DNA of 64,000 bases, from assembly GCF_014117215.1 (NCBI RefSeq), contig NZ_JACGXS010000010.1, positions 62,001-126,000 of the forward strand. Direction: 5' to 3'. Every line of letters begins with the position of its first letter. Position 1 is the stretch's first letter. Below the pieces are notes generated by a model, which was not told the DNA's origin, did no database searches, and was given only the letters and a program-made list of their open reading frames with translations. The translations under genes and the position numbers were made by a program. The DNA is from Stenotrophomonas tumulicola. Its GTDB lineage: Bacteria > Pseudomonadota > Gammaproteobacteria > Xanthomonadales > Xanthomonadaceae. Below are positions 16,828 through 27,897 of the stretch, in pieces.

Positions 16828-19800
16828 TCAGAACTTCTGGTTGTACTTCAGGTACAGGAAGCGACCGATGTCGTAGCCGCCGTAGTACGAGAAGTTCGAG
16901 CTCGGCTGCGAGGTCATCATCGGGCCAACCTTGTTGAACACGTTGTTGGCACCAACCGAGACGGTGGCATTCCACGGCGCGGCATAGGAAACCTGCACGT
17001 CATGGAAGGTTACTGCGCCCAGTTCGGTCTGCGGGGAAATGGTGCCCAGCGTATCCGGTGCGCTGTAGTTCGGCAGCGTGCAACGCGTGGTGAAGCGGCA
17101 GCTTTCCTTGGTGCCGGAGTAATAACGCAGGTTCCAGTTGACCGACCAGTCATTCAGGCTCCAACCCAATCCAAGGTTCGAACGGACGCGGAAGGATGCG
17201 CCGAATCCGTTGACCTGGGACGGTACTGCTTCCGGATCGTCGGTGGACTTTTCTTCGTACTTGCCGACATACGTGGTGGCCGACTTGACGGAGAAACGGC
17301 CCCAATCGGTGTCACGGACATAGCCGATATCGAAGTCGAAACCTTCGGTCTCGGTATAGCCAGCATTGCGGTTGCCGTAGTTCAGTTCACCGACGATGTT
17401 GCCGTTGCTGGGATCACGAGTGAACATCGCGCAGCGCGACTCGATCAGACGGACGTAGCAGTCCTCCATGATCAGGTTGGGGCTGTCAGTGACAATGGTG
17501 TTGTCGATGCGGATATTCCACCAGTCGACACCCACGGTCAGGCCACTGATGTAGCTCGGGCTGTACACGAAGCCAATGGTCTTGGATTCCGACATTTCGG
17601 GAGTCAGCAGCGGATTCGAGCCCGAGTTGAACGGAACCGGGCTCTGCGCTGCACGACCGGTGGTTGGGACGAAGCCTTGCGACAACTGGCGATAGCCAGC
17701 ACCGACGTCCTGGACGCAACGCGCGCTGCCGCCGACGTCACCGTAGACGCTATCGCACGGATCAACGAAGTTGGTCGGGAAGGTCTGCGACGTGCCGCCG
17801 TACAGATCGCCAATGGTCGGAGCGCGGAAGCCCTCGGCATAAGTACCACGGATCAGCAGGTCGTCGATCGGGCGCCACTTCAGGCCAAACTTGTTGTTGG
17901 TGGTATCACCGAAGCTGGTGAAGTCGGAGTAGCGGGTGGCGACGTCCAGCGTCAGTTCCTTGGCGAACGGCAGGTCAGCCAGAATCGGCACGCTGAGTTC
18001 CAGGTAGAACTCGTCGACCGAGTACGAGCCAGAGGTCGGGCCCGAAGCCAGGTTGGTCGAGTCACCCGATTGTGCAATGGCATCAGGATTGAACTCACCG
18101 TCCTCCTTGCGGTACTCGTAACCCACCGCGAAGCCCAGATCACCGGCCGGTAGCGCTACGATTGTGCCGGACAGGTTGGCGAAGTAGTTATGGGTGCTGG
18201 TCTTGCCCGTGGCGTGCTCTTCACGGAACAGGTAATTCTGCACATTCGGATCGGACAGCGAATACTGCTCACCGCCTGCACCGTAACCAGCATACGGGTT
18301 CCACGGCGTACAGCCCGCGATCTCATTGCCCGGGGTGCCGCAGACGATATTGCCCTGGTCATTCATGAACGACGGACCCACGGCCGCAGCGACGGCCGGG
18401 ATGTAGAAGTTGCCGTTGTTGACCAGCAGGCTGTCGTTCTCGTTGTACAGGAAGCCCGCATCCCAGTTGAAGTAACGATCGCCGATTTCGAACGAGCCTT
18501 CCAGAGCTGCAGTAAAGCGCCAGGTGGTCAGGGTCGAATCGGTGGTGCGCGGGATTTCCCAACCACGACGACGGAAGTCGATATCGTTGGTCTGAGAGTA
18601 CGGATTGCCGTCGGAATCAACCAGGCCAGCCACGTCCGGATCATACAGATCTGCATTGCCGTTCGGGTTGAAGTAGCTGCCGTTGCTGACGTAGCTGCGG
18701 CTGCCATCCGGGTTGGTCACGTACGTCGCGCCGGCCATCGGGGTACCGAATGCCGAGGATTGCAGCGGGTAGCCTGCGATCTGGCGCTGCGACTGGCGCT
18801 TGGTGTACGACAGGTCGGTGGTGAAGCGGATGTTGTCGGTGATGTCGTAGTTGCCGCTGACGAACAGCGAACGACGCTCGAGCGGGGTCAACAGGTGCAT
18901 CTGGTCGGACGAGCGGGTCTGGTCCTCGGCGCGCTGCGGGTGGAAGTCGTCAGCACCGATGGCATCACCGGGACGATTGGCTACCGACCATGCCGCTGAC
19001 GAACGAATCAGATTGCCGTCGTCATCCAGGCGCAGGGTGCCGTCCGCGTTGCGCTGCCAACGGTTGGCGTTACGGTTGTAATTGCCGTACTGACCGACCG
19101 GCGTCAGCGAGGAGGCCGGATCCCAATCCGGATAGGTATCTGCGGTGAACGGGCGATCCTTGGCCCAGACTCCCTCTTCCTTGTGATATTCGGCACCGAC
19201 GGTGAGCGAGCCACGGTCACCGGAGAAGCCCATCACGAAGTCGTAGGTTTCCTTCTCGCCGTCGCCCTGGCTGTACTGGCCCTTGTATACGTTGACTTCA
19301 GCGCCGTCGAAGTTGCGACGGGTGATGATGTTGATCACGCCGGCCATCGCATCCGAGCCATAGATCGACGAGGCGCCGTCCTTCAGTACGTCGATGCGCT
19401 CGACCATCGAGGTCGGGATGACCGAGATGTCCTGGTAGCCGTCAGGGGTGATGCCCAGGCGCTTGCCATTGACCAGCACCAGAGTGCGCTGTGCGCCCAG
19501 GTTGCGCAGGTCGATGTACTGGCCACCGGCTTCCTGGTTGGCGGTCAGCGGCGAGGCGCGGCTGAAGTTCGGGCTACCGGCTGCGGAGATGTTCTGCAGG
19601 ATGTCGCCGACGGAGCTGAAGCCCTGGTTCTGGATGTCCTGGCGCGAGATGGTGAGGACCGGCTGGGCGGTTTCGACGTCAACCTGGCGGATGCGCGAAC
19701 CGGTGACCGAGATGCGATCCAGGTTGGTGGTACCAGAGGTTTCCTGCGCGATGGCGGCGCCGGTGCCGGCAGCGCTGGTGATCAGCGCGATGACGACAGC

Positions 19801-19830
19801 GTCACGCAGTTTATTGCTGTTGCGGTTCAT
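16828..19830 (-). CDS. TonB-dependent receptor (Oar/colicin-receptor-like)
   Basis: This is a 1000-aa outer-membrane receptor. The signal peptide ends at AIAQE (residues 1-28), followed by the TonB-box-like region [13 protein letters not shown]. The plug domain is clear ([49 protein letters not shown]). The rest is a beta-barrel ending YLKYNQKF. The N-terminal style matches xanthomonad receptors in which the substrate is commonly a peptide or an unknown nutrient. It has GGAGAGAG before the ATG. No regulator sits directly beside it; the gene upstream on the same strand is an unrelated secreted protein with its own terminator. Confidence 0.92.
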   Translation of the reverse strand: MNRNSNKLRDAVVIALITSAAGTGAAIAQETSGTTNLDRISVTGSRIRQVDVETAQPVLTISRQDIQNQGFSSVGDILQNISAAGSPNFSRASPLTANQEAGGQYIDLRNLGAQRTLVLVNGKRLGITPDGYQDISVIPTSMVERIDVLKDGASSIYGSDAMAGVINIITRRNFDGAEVNVYKGQYSQGDGEKETYDFVMGFSGDRGSLTVGAEYHKEEGVWAKDRPFTADTYPDWDPASSLTPVGQYGNYNRNANRWQRNADGTLRLDDDGNLIRSSAAWSVANRPGDAIGADDFHPQRAEDQTRSSDQMHLLTPLERRSLFVSGNYDITDNIRFTTDLSYTKRQSQRQIAGYPLQSSAFGTPMAGATYVTNPDGSRSYVSNGSYFNPNGNADLYDPDVAGLVDSDGNPYSQTNDIDFRRRGWEIPRTTDSTLTTWRFTAALEGSFEIGDRYFNWDAGFLYNENDSLLVNNGNFYIPAVAAAVGPSFMNDQGNIVCGTPGNEIAGCTPWNPYAGYGAGGEQYSLSDPNVQNYLFREEHATGKTSTHNYFANLSGTIVALPAGDLGFAVGYEYRKEDGEFNPDAIAQSGDSTNLASGPTSGSYSVDEFYLELSVPILADLPFAKELTLDVATRYSDFTSFGDTTNNKFGLKWRPIDDLLIRGTYAEGFRAPTIGDLYGGTSQTFPTNFVDPCDSVYGDVGGSARCVQDVGAGYRQLSQGFVPTTGRAAQSPVPFNSGSNPLLTPEMSESKTIGFVYSPSYISGLTVGVDWWNIRIDNTIVTDSPNLIMEDCYVRLIESRCAMFTRDPSNGNIVGELNYGNRNAGYTETEGFDFDIGYVRDTDWGRFSVKSATTYVGKYEEKSTDDPEAVPSQVNGFGASFRVRSNLGLGWSLNDWSVNWNLRYYSGTKESCRFTTRCTLPNYSAPDTLGTISPQTELGAVTFHDVQVSYAAPWNATVSVGANNVFNKVGPMMTSQPSSNFSYYGGYDIGRFLYLKYNQKF

Positions 19831-20019
19831 TGGGCTCTCTCTCCAAGTTGTCTTGGTAGCTACGTGGTATGGCCCGCGAAGGAAGCGAAAGGCGCTGCCA
19901 AAATTCGCTGGGCTGATCCCGATACTACTTCCGTCTTTTCCAAAATTAAAGCTTTGTTAATGATTCGCGTGATTTTGGTGAAATTCGGCAAAGGCCGATA
20001 ACGGCCACGCAAACGAAAA

Positions 20020-20038
20020 CGCCCCGGAATCCGGGGCG
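20020..20038 (-). terminator. Intrinsic terminator after the secreted unknown protein
   Basis: The stem CGCCCCGG / CCGGGGCG has a 3-nt loop and is followed on the minus strand by TTTTCGTTT. It separates the 20069-20917 gene from the receptor downstream. Confidence 0.85.
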
Positions 20039-20068
20039 CTCTGAAAAAAACGTCTTTAGATCAGCTGC

Positions 20069-20917
20069 TTACAGATCCTGCTCGTAGCGCACGTACGGAA
20101 CGGTCCCGTCATCGTTGCTCTCATTGCGTGGTGAGAATGGGTTCTTGCCCCGGCTCACCACGTTCTCCGCACCCACGGTCAACTGCCCGGACCAGGGCGT
20201 GCGCCAGGTCAGGCCAACCCCCAGCCCTTCCCATTTGCCTGGCTGGCCGGGCACGTCCACCACGCGACCGATGATGTTTCCGCTGAAATTACCGTAGCCG
20301 GCGCCGATGCTGATGCTGCGGCTGTCCCAGCGGTTGACGATGGAGGGCGACGCATCGGCCAGTGGAACCAGCCGTGCCTTGGCGTAGGTGCCGCCAATGG
20401 AAACGAAGCCTTCGCGGCCAATGTTCTTCTGTCCGAAGACCGTCAGGTCGTTCTGCTCCGCGCGCAGCGAGGGCGATTTGTTGGGGCCTGCCAACCAGGC
20501 CGGCAGTGTCTCGCGGCCGGTGCCCACGGTCAGGCCGACACGTCCGCCAGCACGGTTGAAGGCGGCCGTGCCGCTGAAGCGGCGCGACAATTCATCTTCA
20601 TCATCACCCAGGCTGGCCAGCATGCAGTGGCTGGCCAGTCCGCTGATGCTGGTGCCGCGGCTGCTGTTGCACAGCAGGCCAAGCGAATCGCCGGACGACA
20701 GGCCGAATGCCGCATCCAGCGAGCTGCGGCCGAAATGCCAGCGTGCCCCGGCCATCTGTTCTCCGGTCGGTTCCAGGTACAGCAGGGCCTCTACCTTGCC
20801 GCTGCCCTTGTTCCACACCGGAATGACCGTACGCGTGTCCTTGGCCTGGGCATGCGCGCCCGCGACCGTCCCGAGGGCGATCAGCAGTGCAAGTGGCAGG
20901 CGCAGGAAAGAATGCAT
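20069..20917 (-). CDS. Secreted or outer-membrane protein of unknown function
   Basis: The protein is 282 aa. A clear signal peptide (LRLPLALLIALGTVAGAHAQA) is cleaved after AHA. The mature part is rich in alternating polar/hydrophobic strands and glycines (FVSIGGTYAKARL, SISIGAGYGNFSGNIIG, GLGVGLTWRTPWSGQLTVGAENVV). This looks like a small beta-barrel or outer-membrane-associated protein. Two cysteines in the middle (LLCNSS, SHCML) could form a disulfide. I do not recognise the family. It is monocistronic, with a terminator of its own. Confidence 0.7.
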   Translation of the reverse strand: MHSFLRLPLALLIALGTVAGAHAQAKDTRTVIPVWNKGSGKVEALLYLEPTGEQMAGARWHFGRSSLDAAFGLSSGDSLGLLCNSSRGTSISGLASHCMLASLGDDEDELSRRFSGTAAFNRAGGRVGLTVGTGRETLPAWLAGPNKSPSLRAEQNDLTVFGQKNIGREGFVSIGGTYAKARLVPLADASPSIVNRWDSRSISIGAGYGNFSGNIIGRVVDVPGQPGKWEGLGVGLTWRTPWSGQLTVGAENVVSRGKNPFSPRNESNDDGTVPYVRYEQDL

Positions 20918-21047
20918 GGAATGAGTCAGACCAACAGGAAAACGACAAGTTCCCGCGAATACGGGAACTGGAGCGTAGGCGGTTTATGATTCTTTAACAA
21001 GCCGTTGTCCTCCCCAGAACACGAACTCGCTGCGGTGATGGCGTGCT

Positions 21048-21941
21048 TTACTGAAGGCGTTCAGGTGCGGGTATGGAGCTACCGGCACCCTGAAACAGTA
21101 TCTCCACTTCCGTCAACGGGAAGTGATACTCCCGTCCGCAGAATTCGCAGCGGACATCGACCGAACCGGTGGCTTGGGCGGCGGCGCGGGCTTCTTCCTC
21201 GCCCAGTGATTCCAGCATGGCCGTCACCCGTTCACGCGAGCACGAGCAGCCGAAACGCAGCGCCTTGCTGCCCATCAGCTCCGGGGCTTCTTCATGGAAC
21301 AGGCGATGTACCAGCTGCTCGGCCGGCGTTGCCAGCAGTTCGGCCTTGCCCAGCGTCTCGAACAGCGCGCTGATGCGGTTCCAGCCGTCTTCGTCGCCCT
21401 CGTCGCCGGGCAGCTTCTGCAGCAGCAGGCCCGCAGCGCCCTGCGCGTCGGCCACCAGCAGCAGCCGCGTCGGAAGCTGCTCCGATTGCCGGAAGTAGTC
21501 TTCGAAGGCTTCGTCCAGGCTGGGCGCCGTCAGGCTGACCAGGCTCTGGTAGCGCTGCGGTTCGCGCGGGTCCAACCCCGGGTTCTCGATGGTGATGGCC
21601 AGTACCGCATCTTCGCCCAGGGCGGCCAGCTCACGTGGCGCATCCTGGTCATCCTCGACCCGCGCGATGCCGCGCAGGGTACCGGCCGCGGTGCATTCGG
21701 CAAACAGGGTGCGCAGCGTGCTGCTGCTGCGCAACTGGATCGACAGGCGGCCATCGACCTTGGTATGGCCGGTGAACAGGGCGGATGCCACGCAGGCTTC
21801 GCCCAGCATGCCCGCGGCGTTCACCGGGTAGTGCCCATGCGAAAGGATCTGCTGCCAGGCGCCCTGCAGGCGTACATGTACGCCGCGGACGCCGGCATCG
21901 GGCAGCAGGAAACGGGTCAGGGAATCATTCTGGTCGGTCAT
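21048..21941 (-). CDS. hslO: Redox-activated chaperone Hsp33
   Basis: The protein is 297 aa. Hsp33 is a cytosolic holdase switched on by oxidation. The zinc-binding cysteines are present as CSC (residues 232 and 234) and CEFC (265 and 268), followed by the redox-switch end region. The N-terminal part has the family pattern [21 protein letters not shown]. The start is the ATG at 21941 ([11 protein letters not shown]), matching the family length; the frame runs 75 codons upstream with no similarity. It is divergent from mtgA. Confidence 0.95.
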   Translation of the reverse strand: MTDQNDSLTRFLLPDAGVRGVHVRLQGAWQQILSHGHYPVNAAGMLGEACVASALFTGHTKVDGRLSIQLRSSSTLRTLFAECTAAGTLRGIARVEDDQDAPRELAALGEDAVLAITIENPGLDPREPQRYQSLVSLTAPSLDEAFEDYFRQSEQLPTRLLLVADAQGAAGLLLQKLPGDEGDEDGWNRISALFETLGKAELLATPAEQLVHRLFHEEAPELMGSKALRFGCSCSRERVTAMLESLGEEEARAAAQATGSVDVRCEFCGREYHFPLTEVEILFQGAGSSIPAPERLQ

Positions 21942-22014
21942 CGGCTCGGTACGCGTAGGGAGTCGGTTGCCGGATAATGTGCCGACAACCAAGCGAAAGA
22001 AGGGTGAGCCAGTA

Positions 22015-22755
22015 ATGGGGGCAGGGCAGGATAACCACAAGGCGGAGCCGCCGGCGGCCAGGGCGCGCTGGCGCTGGCGCCGGCTGTTGTGGCTGCCGGT
22101 GCTGCTGGCGGCGTTCAGCGTGTTGCAGGTGCTGTTGCTGCGGTTCATCGATCCACCGGTTTCCACGGTGATGCTGTGGCGGTATGGCGAGGCGCTGGCG
22201 CAGGCCGATGGTGCCTATCGCCTGCACTACCAGTGGCGCGACCTGGAGCAGATTGCGCCCAGCCTGCCGATTTCCCTGGTGGCGGCCGAAGACCAGCGTT
22301 TCCCCCTGCATCGCGGCTTCGACCTGCAGGCGATAGAGAAAGCACGCGACCATAATGCGGCCGGCGGTCGGCTGCGTGGCGCCAGCACGATCAGCCAGCA
22401 GGTGGCGAAGAACCTGTTCCTGTGGCAGGGGCGCAGTTGGCTGCGGAAAGGCCTGGAGGTCTGGTACACCCTGCTGATCGAGACGTTCTGGCCGAAGCAG
22501 CGGATCCTGGAGGTGTACGCCAACATCGCCGAGTTCGGCGATGGCATCTATGGCGTGCAGGCGGCCGCGCGGTCATTCTGGAACAAGGACGCGTCGCAGC
22601 TGACGGCTTCGGAGAGCGCACGGCTGGCTGCGGTGCTGCCGGCGCCGCGACGCTACGATGCTGCGCGACCGGGGCCTTATGTACAGCGGCGCGCCGCCTG
22701 GATCCAGCGGCAGGCCCGGCAATTGGGCGGCAACGCCTACCTGAAGGACGACTGA
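22015..22755 (+). CDS. mtgA: Monofunctional peptidoglycan glycosyltransferase
   Basis: The enzyme is 246 aa. It polymerises lipid II into glycan strands at the outer face of the inner membrane. One N-terminal membrane anchor ([19 protein letters not shown]) is followed by a GT51 domain with the motifs [13 protein letters not shown] and [17 protein letters not shown]. No transpeptidase domain is present. The start is uncertain: the ATG at 22015 is preceded by AAAGAAGGG and gives the normal length, and an earlier start is at 21967. The next gene begins 13 bp downstream on the same strand. Confidence 0.93.
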   Translation: MGAGQDNHKAEPPAARARWRWRRLLWLPVLLAAFSVLQVLLLRFIDPPVSTVMLWRYGEALAQADGAYRLHYQWRDLEQIAPSLPISLVAAEDQRFPLHRGFDLQAIEKARDHNAAGGRLRGASTISQQVAKNLFLWQGRSWLRKGLEVWYTLLIETFWPKQRILEVYANIAEFGDGIYGVQAAARSFWNKDASQLTASESARLAAVLPAPRRYDAARPGPYVQRRAAWIQRQARQLGGNAYLKDD

Positions 22756-22768
22756 GTACAATCAGGCG

Positions 22769-23788
22769 ATGAGAAAGGATCGCCTGACCATCGTCGTTGC
22801 CGTCTTCAACGAAGAGATCGCGCTGCCGCACCTGCACGAGCGCGTGTTGGCCGTGCTCACCACCATGCGCGACATTGATGGGCACGTCCTGTACGTGGAT
22901 GACGGGAGTATCGACGCGACGTGGGATTGCATCAGCGCGCTGGCACGGCAGGACCGGCGTGTTTCGGCACTACGGTTGTCGCGCAACTTCGGCAAGGAGG
23001 CGGCACTGACCGCCGGCCTGGACCGCGTGGGCGAGGGGGCCGCCATGATCCTGGATGCCGACTGCCAGGATCCCCCCGAACTCATCCCTACCTTCGTGGC
23101 GCGCTGGCGGGAAGGCTACGACAATGTGTATGGAACGCGCTTGGCGCGCGAAGGGGAAAGCTGGACCAAGCGCGCAACCGCCCGGATGTTCTACCGGGTG
23201 ATCGGACGCCTGTCGCGCACCCCCATCCCCGCCGACACCGGCGATTTCCGCCTGCTGTCGCCGCGCGCGCTGCAGGCCCTGGATGGCCTGCGCGAACGCC
23301 ACCGTTTCATGAAGGGGCTCTTCAGCTGGGTAGGGTATCGGCGGATCGCGGTGCCCTACCATCGGCAGGCCCGGGTCGCCGGTGACAGCAAGTTCAGCCT
23401 GTGGAAGCTGTGGAATTTCGCGCTGGAAGGCATCACCAGCTTCTCCACCGTGCCGCTGCGGGCGGCGACGTACCTTGGCATGCTGACTGCGACAGGCGCC
23501 TTCCTGTTCGCCATAGGCGTGGTGGTGAAGGCGGCGCTGTATGGCGACCGTGTCGCAGGCTGGCCGACCATGATGGCGGTGATCCTGTTCCTGGGTGGGG
23601 TGCAGCTGATCGCCCTGGGCCTGATCGGGGAGTATCTCGGTCGTCTGTACGAGGAGTCCAAGCAGCGGCCGCTGTACCTGGTTGACACGTGCATCGCACC
23701 GGGCGTGGCAGACTCGAATCTGGAACCCACCCCGGGAGGGCAGGCAGATGACCACAGTTCGGCAGTTGTTGGACGGCAAGTCTCCTGA
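22769..23788 (+). CDS. Family 2 glycosyltransferase, polyprenyl-phosphate type
   Basis: The protein is 339 aa. The GT-A domain has TIVVAVFNEE at the N-terminus, a DDGS motif and DADCQDPPE. Two C-terminal membrane segments follow (about 232-255 and 264-288). This architecture matches the GtrB/ArnC/DPM1-like enzymes that load a sugar onto undecaprenyl phosphate. No flippase or second transferase is adjacent, so the acceptor glycan is not known. The last 41 bp overlap the start of the CBS gene in another frame. Confidence 0.88.
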   Translation: MRKDRLTIVVAVFNEEIALPHLHERVLAVLTTMRDIDGHVLYVDDGSIDATWDCISALARQDRRVSALRLSRNFGKEAALTAGLDRVGEGAAMILDADCQDPPELIPTFVARWREGYDNVYGTRLAREGESWTKRATARMFYRVIGRLSRTPIPADTGDFRLLSPRALQALDGLRERHRFMKGLFSWVGYRRIAVPYHRQARVAGDSKFSLWKLWNFALEGITSFSTVPLRAATYLGMLTATGAFLFAIGVVVKAALYGDRVAGWPTMMAVILFLGGVQLIALGLIGEYLGRLYEESKQRPLYLVDTCIAPGVADSNLEPTPGGQADDHSSAVVGRQVS

Positions 23789-24179
23789 AGTTCATGCGGT
23801 CGCGCCGGATGCGGCGGTCGTGGATGCGATCCGCCTGATGGCTGAAAAAGGCATTGGCGCGGTACTGGTGATGGACGGGCCACGATTGGCCGGCATCCTG
23901 TCCGAGCGCGACTACGCGCGGAAGATCGTGCTGCGCGACCGCTCTTCGCGCGATACGCCGGTTGCCGACATCATGACCGCGCAGCTGGTCACGGTAGGGC
24001 CGGGCGCGCAGGTGGAACATTGCCTGCAACTGGTGACCGATCACCGCATCCGGCACCTGCCGGTGGTGGAAGGTAGTGCGGTGGTGGGCGTCATTTCCAT
24101 CGGCGACCTGGTCAAGGCGGTCATCGACGCGCAGCAGCAGGAACTGGAGCACCTGCAGCAGTACATCGTCGCGGGCTGA
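23748..24179 (+). CDS. CBS-domain pair protein
   Basis: The protein is 143 aa, with two CBS motifs forming a Bateman module (VVDAIRLMAEKGIGAVLVMD...GILSERDYARKIVLRDRSS; VEHCLQLVTDHRIRHLPVVEG...VISIGDLVKAVI). Such stand-alone pairs bind adenosine nucleotides and act as energy sensors in the cytoplasm. The ATG at 23748 has GGGAGGG upstream and lies 41 bp inside the glycosyltransferase gene, so translation is coupled. The role in this genome is unknown. Confidence 0.9.
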   Translation: MTTVRQLLDGKSPEVHAVAPDAAVVDAIRLMAEKGIGAVLVMDGPRLAGILSERDYARKIVLRDRSSRDTPVADIMTAQLVTVGPGAQVEHCLQLVTDHRIRHLPVVEGSAVVGVISIGDLVKAVIDAQQQELEHLQQYIVAG

Positions 24180-24195
24180 GTCCGGCCACCAACCC

Positions 24196-24297
24196 GTAGC
24201 GCCGAGCCATGCTCGGCGGTTTGCTGCTCCGGCACCGCGCCCATGACCACTGCGCTCGCCGAGCATGGCTCGGCGCTACAGCATCGCTCGGCGCTAC
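24196..24297. repeat. Cluster of GTAG-type REPs
   Basis: A forward copy lies at 24196-24219 (GTAGCGCCGAGCC...). A reverse copy lies at 24257-24279 (...GGCTCGGCGCTAC), followed by a half copy CTCGGCGCTACGG to 24297. Convergent genes flank the cluster. Confidence 0.8.
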
Positions 24298-24322
24298 GGC
24301 GTTGCGCGTTGCCCGATGCCGG

Positions 24323-25435
24323 TCAGCGGGGCTCCAGCACCGTAAGCACGGCTGCTTCGTCCACGTCCGGCACCACTTCAGCCTGGCCGATACCGCGCCA
24401 CAACACCAGGCGCAAGCGGCCGGCGACGTTCTTCTTGTCCAGCCGCATGCGCCCCAGCAGCGCCTGTGGCTCCAGGCCTGCCGGGATCTCCACCGGCAAC
24501 TGCAGTGCCTGCAGCAGGGCACGCAGGCGTTGCTCATCGGCCGCCGTTGCCATGCCCAGCGTGGTGGAGAGGCGTGCGGCCAGCAGCATGCCGACCGCTA
24601 CCGCTTCGCCGTGGTTGAGTGCTTCACGGCCCGGTGCAGAATAGCCCTGCTCGGTTTCGATCGCATGGCCGAAGGTATGGCCGAGATTGAGCAGTGCACG
24701 TTCGCCCTTCTCGAAGGGATCGCGCGCGACGATCGCCGCCTTGTGCGCGCAGCTGCGGGCGATGGCTTCGGCCAGCAGCGCGCTGTCGCCGGCCAGCAAC
24801 GCACCGGCATGCTGCTGCAGCCAGTCGAAGAACGTGGCATCGCCCAGTGCGCCATACTTGACCACTTCGGCCAGGCCGGCACGCAGTTCGCGGGCAGGCA
24901 GCGTCGACAGCGCCAGGGTGTCGGCGATGACCGCGCGCGGTGGATGGAAGGCCCCGACCAGGTTCTTGCCGGCCGGGATGTCCACGGCGGTCTTGCCGCC
25001 GACCGAGGAATCGACCATGGCAAGCAGGGTGGTCGGTACCTGCACGCAGTCCACGCCGCGCATCCAGCAGGCAGCGGCGAATCCGGACAGGTCGCCGACC
25101 ACGCCGCCGCCCAGTGCGACCACGCAGGCATCGCGGGTGGCGCCGAGCGTGGCAAGCGCCTCGATCACGCGGCCGAACTCGGCCAGCGTCTTGGACGCCT
25201 CGCCGGCGGGCAGCACGTGCTCGCCGACCAGCAGGTCGGGGCGTACCTGCTGCAGCGCTGCGCGCAGCTTTGCCAGGTACAGCGGCGCCACGCCGCTGTC
25301 GCTGACCAGCAGCACGTGGCGACCGCGGACGCAGGCGGCGAGGGCCTGGCCGTCGGCCAGCAGGCCGGGGCCGATGGTGATGGAATAGGGGTGCGCGCCG
25401 CCAACGGCGACCTGCAGGGGGGAGTGGGGGGTCAT
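24323..25435 (-). CDS. aroB: 3-dehydroquinate synthase
   Basis: This 370-aa enzyme carries out the second step of the shikimate pathway, DAHP to 3-dehydroquinate, using NAD and zinc or cobalt. Recognised segments are [39 protein letters not shown] and [13 protein letters not shown], which carries the metal-ligand histidines. It overlaps aroK by 4 bp (ATGA), the standard aroK-aroB operon order. Confidence 0.97.
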   Translation of the reverse strand: MTPHSPLQVAVGGAHPYSITIGPGLLADGQALAACVRGRHVLLVSDSGVAPLYLAKLRAALQQVRPDLLVGEHVLPAGEASKTLAEFGRVIEALATLGATRDACVVALGGGVVGDLSGFAAACWMRGVDCVQVPTTLLAMVDSSVGGKTAVDIPAGKNLVGAFHPPRAVIADTLALSTLPARELRAGLAEVVKYGALGDATFFDWLQQHAGALLAGDSALLAEAIARSCAHKAAIVARDPFEKGERALLNLGHTFGHAIETEQGYSAPGREALNHGEAVAVGMLLAARLSTTLGMATAADEQRLRALLQALQLPVEIPAGLEPQALLGRMRLDKKNVAGRLRLVLWRGIGQAEVVPDVDEAAVLTVLEPR

Positions 25436-25974
25436 GCGGGTAGGTCCTGTCGCTGCCAGAGTGCGGCCAGCCTCACCACCAGGTGGGAGGTGGCCTCGGT
25501 GGCGGTATAGGGATCGGTGTCCAGGGTGAGATCGGCCAGTTGCCGGTACAGCGGGTCGCGCTGGAAGGCGAGGTCCTGCAGGACCTGTTCGCGGTCCGGG
25601 CGCTGCAGCAGCGGACGCCCCTTGTCGCGCGCGAGGCGTTCCAGTTGCGCTTGCACGCTGACCCGCAGGTAGACCACGAAGCCATTCCGGGCGATCGCCT
25701 CACGGTTGCCGGCATCAAGTACCGCGCCACCGCCGGTGGAAACCAACTGGCCGCGGCCGGCCATCAGCCGCTGCAGCACCTGCCGCTCGTGCTGGCGGAA
25801 GCCTGCTTCGCCGGCCAGTTCGAACAGGGTCGGGATGCTGGCCCCGGCGCTCTCCACGATGGCCTGGTCGACGTCGATGAAGTCCAGCGTGAAGCGTTCG
25901 GCGAGGCGGCGGCCGATACAGGTTTTGCCGGCCCCCATCGGGCCGATCAGGATCAGGTTCGGAGCAGGATTCAT
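25432..25974 (-). CDS. aroK: Shikimate kinase
   Basis: The kinase is 180 aa. It phosphorylates shikimate in the cytoplasm. A Walker A loop GPMGAGKT lies at residues 11-18. The [11 protein letters not shown] segment is the substrate-binding region, and STGGGAV is conserved. The ATG at 25974 gives the usual family N-terminus. The gene is first in a two-gene operon with aroB. Confidence 0.96.
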   Translation of the reverse strand: MNPAPNLILIGPMGAGKTCIGRRLAERFTLDFIDVDQAIVESAGASIPTLFELAGEAGFRQHERQVLQRLMAGRGQLVSTGGGAVLDAGNREAIARNGFVVYLRVSVQAQLERLARDKGRPLLQRPDREQVLQDLAFQRDPLYRQLADLTLDTDPYTATEATSHLVVRLAALWQRQDLPA

Positions 25975-26071
25975 CGGCCGTGATGCTAACACCTCCGTGA
26001 CATTCCTTTACGGCCCACGGGCCCAGCATCGGGGTGCGCGGAACGTCCCGCGCGCCTCTGGAGCCGCCGTC

Positions 26072-26275
26072 ATGTCGATCGCCAAGGTCATCGAAGTCAA
26101 TGCTTCCTCTCCCAAAAGCGTGGAGGATGCCGTGCGCAGTGGGTTGAAGAAGGTATCCAGCACGGTAAAAGGCATCCAGGGGGCATGGATCAACGAGACC
26201 AAGGTGGTCACCAACGGCGATGGCGAGATCACCGAATGGCGGGTCAACCTGAAGGTGACCTTCCTGGTTGAATGA
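26072..26275 (+). CDS. Dodecin flavin-storage protein
   Basis: The protein is 67 aa, the family length. Dodecins assemble into hollow dodecamers that store or buffer flavin. The sequence IAKVIEVNASSPKSVEDAV and the aromatic W in IQGAWINETKV, which stacks on flavin, are diagnostic. A GGAG site lies 8 nt before the ATG. It is a single gene, convergent with the kinase gene downstream. Confidence 0.93.
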   Translation: MSIAKVIEVNASSPKSVEDAVRSGLKKVSSTVKGIQGAWINETKVVTNGDGEITEWRVNLKVTFLVE

Positions 26276-26284
26276 GCCGGTGGC

Positions 26285-27112
26285 TCAGCGGACGCCGATG
26301 ATTTGGCGCTGTCCGTCCAGCGCGATCACCCGGTCGGCCACGTCCGGCAGGGCGCGCAGCGCCTGCCGGCTGACCCGCTCGTAGTACTGCACGAAGCGGT
26401 CCAGCTGCGGGCGGGTCATGCCGCTGCGGCCTGGTTGCGCCGCCTGCAGGTTCTGTTCCTGCTGCCAGCGCCAGCGCGGCACCACGGAGAAATCCGGAGG
26501 CTGGAGGAACCATAGCCGGTCGCAGCGCTGCCACAGGCCGGGATAGTTGTCGGCAAGCGCGGCATTGCACCAGCGCCGCCAGCGTCCGTCCGCATCGGCC
26601 TCGCGCTCCAGCGCGTTGAGCGGGGTGTCCAGCGCGGCCGGTTGCTCTGCCGGCGTACCAAGGAACCAGCCTTCGAACACCAGCAGGTCCAGTGGTTCGG
26701 CCAGCTGCGGCCACTGTGCAGGCGATACGCGTTCGTCGGCCAGCTTGTCGAAACGCGGCAGGGCCAATGGCTGCCGCGCCACCACGGCATCCAGCACTGA
26801 ATGTGCCAGTGGCAGGTCGTGGGTGCCGGGCGGGCCACGGGTTATCAGCAATGGATGTACGGCGCGCGCCAGGCGTTGGCGCTGGGCGCGGGTCAGGTAC
26901 ACGTCATCGATGGACAGGGCGGCCGCACGCAGGCCGCGCGCCTGTGCACGCGCAACGACCTGCAGGGCGAGGGTGGATTTGCCGCTGCCCTGCAGGCCGC
27001 TGATCGCCAATACGGGTACTTTGGCGCCACAGTCCAGTGCATCATCCAGCGCCTGTTCGACAAGCGTGTCCGGGAAGCCTTTCGGGTTGGGCATGTACGC
27101 AGCTGCAGGCAT
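26285..27112 (-). CDS. P-loop kinase, D-glycerate 3-kinase-like
   Basis: The protein is 275 aa. Walker A GLQGSGKS lies at residues 39-46. Downstream are [12 protein letters not shown] and LVFEGWFLG, the pattern of the phosphoribulokinase/glycerate kinase group (plant GLYK and yeast YGR205W relatives). The likely reaction is ATP plus D-glycerate to 3-phosphoglycerate, but the substrate cannot be proven by reading. The start could also be the ATG at 27094. It is divergent from pdxH; the intervening 41 bp are too short for two full separate promoters. Confidence 0.8.
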   Translation of the reverse strand: MPAAAYMPNPKGFPDTLVEQALDDALDCGAKVPVLAISGLQGSGKSTLALQVVARAQARGLRAAALSIDDVYLTRAQRQRLARAVHPLLITRGPPGTHDLPLAHSVLDAVVARQPLALPRFDKLADERVSPAQWPQLAEPLDLLVFEGWFLGTPAEQPAALDTPLNALEREADADGRWRRWCNAALADNYPGLWQRCDRLWFLQPPDFSVVPRWRWQQEQNLQAAQPGRSGMTRPQLDRFVQYYERVSRQALRALPDVADRVIALDGQRQIIGVR

Positions 27113-27153
27113 GCCGCCACAATAGCCCAATCCGCATGAGAAACGAGCCCTCG

Positions 27154-27753
27154 ATGAGCGATCTTTACACCGAAGCATTGACCCGGTTTTCCAGCCTGTT
27201 CGAAGAGGCCAGGCAGAGCCGCGAGGTCGAACCCAATGCCATGACCGTTGCGACTGCGGATGCGCATGGCCGCCCTTCGGCGCGCACCGTGCTGCTGAAA
27301 TCGTTCGATGCCCGCGGGTTCGTGTTCTACACCCACCTGGACAGCCCCAAGGGGCGCGAGCTGCAGGCCAATCCGCAGGCCGCGTTGCTGTTCCTGTGGC
27401 GAAGCCTGCGCGAGGCGGGGCTGCAGGTCCGCATCGAAGGCCGCGTGGAACAGGTGGACGATGCCGAGGCCGACGCCTATTTCGCCAGCCGCCCGCGCAT
27501 GAGCCAGATCGGTGCCTGGGCTTCGCAGCAGTCACGGACGCTGTCATCGCGGGAGGAGTTCGATGCCCGCGTGGCCGATGCCGAAGCGCGTTTCGAAGGC
27601 CTGCCGGTGCCGCGGCCGGTCGGCTGGAGCGGATTGCGCGTGGTGCCGGACCGGATCGAATTCTGGCATGGCGCGCAGTTCCGCCTGCACGAACGCTGGT
27701 GCTATGAAAAGGACGGCCAGGGCCTGTGGGGCAAGCGGTTGCTGTATCCATGA
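27154..27753 (+). CDS. pdxH: Pyridoxamine 5'-phosphate oxidase
   Basis: The enzyme is 199 aa. It is FMN-dependent and makes pyridoxal 5'-phosphate from pyridoxamine or pyridoxine 5'-phosphate. Conserved segments include [43 protein letters not shown]-type [11 protein letters not shown], and the C-terminal [18 protein letters not shown]. It is translated from the ATG at 27154; one at 27136 in the same frame is possible. Confidence 0.96.
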   Translation: MSDLYTEALTRFSSLFEEARQSREVEPNAMTVATADAHGRPSARTVLLKSFDARGFVFYTHLDSPKGRELQANPQAALLFLWRSLREAGLQVRIEGRVEQVDDAEADAYFASRPRMSQIGAWASQQSRTLSSREEFDARVADAEARFEGLPVPRPVGWSGLRVVPDRIEFWHGAQFRLHERWCYEKDGQGLWGKRLLYP

Positions 27754-27897
27754 CGGCGTGTCGTCGATGGTTTTGACGTAAACGGCCCGGTGTGGAGCGC
27801 GCCTCGACAAGGCGGCGCGGACGGTGCGGCTGCCACCCATTGCCTGACCGGTGGTCGTGCCGCACGCTCGCAGCTCTCTCCACGTATGGGCTGCAGA

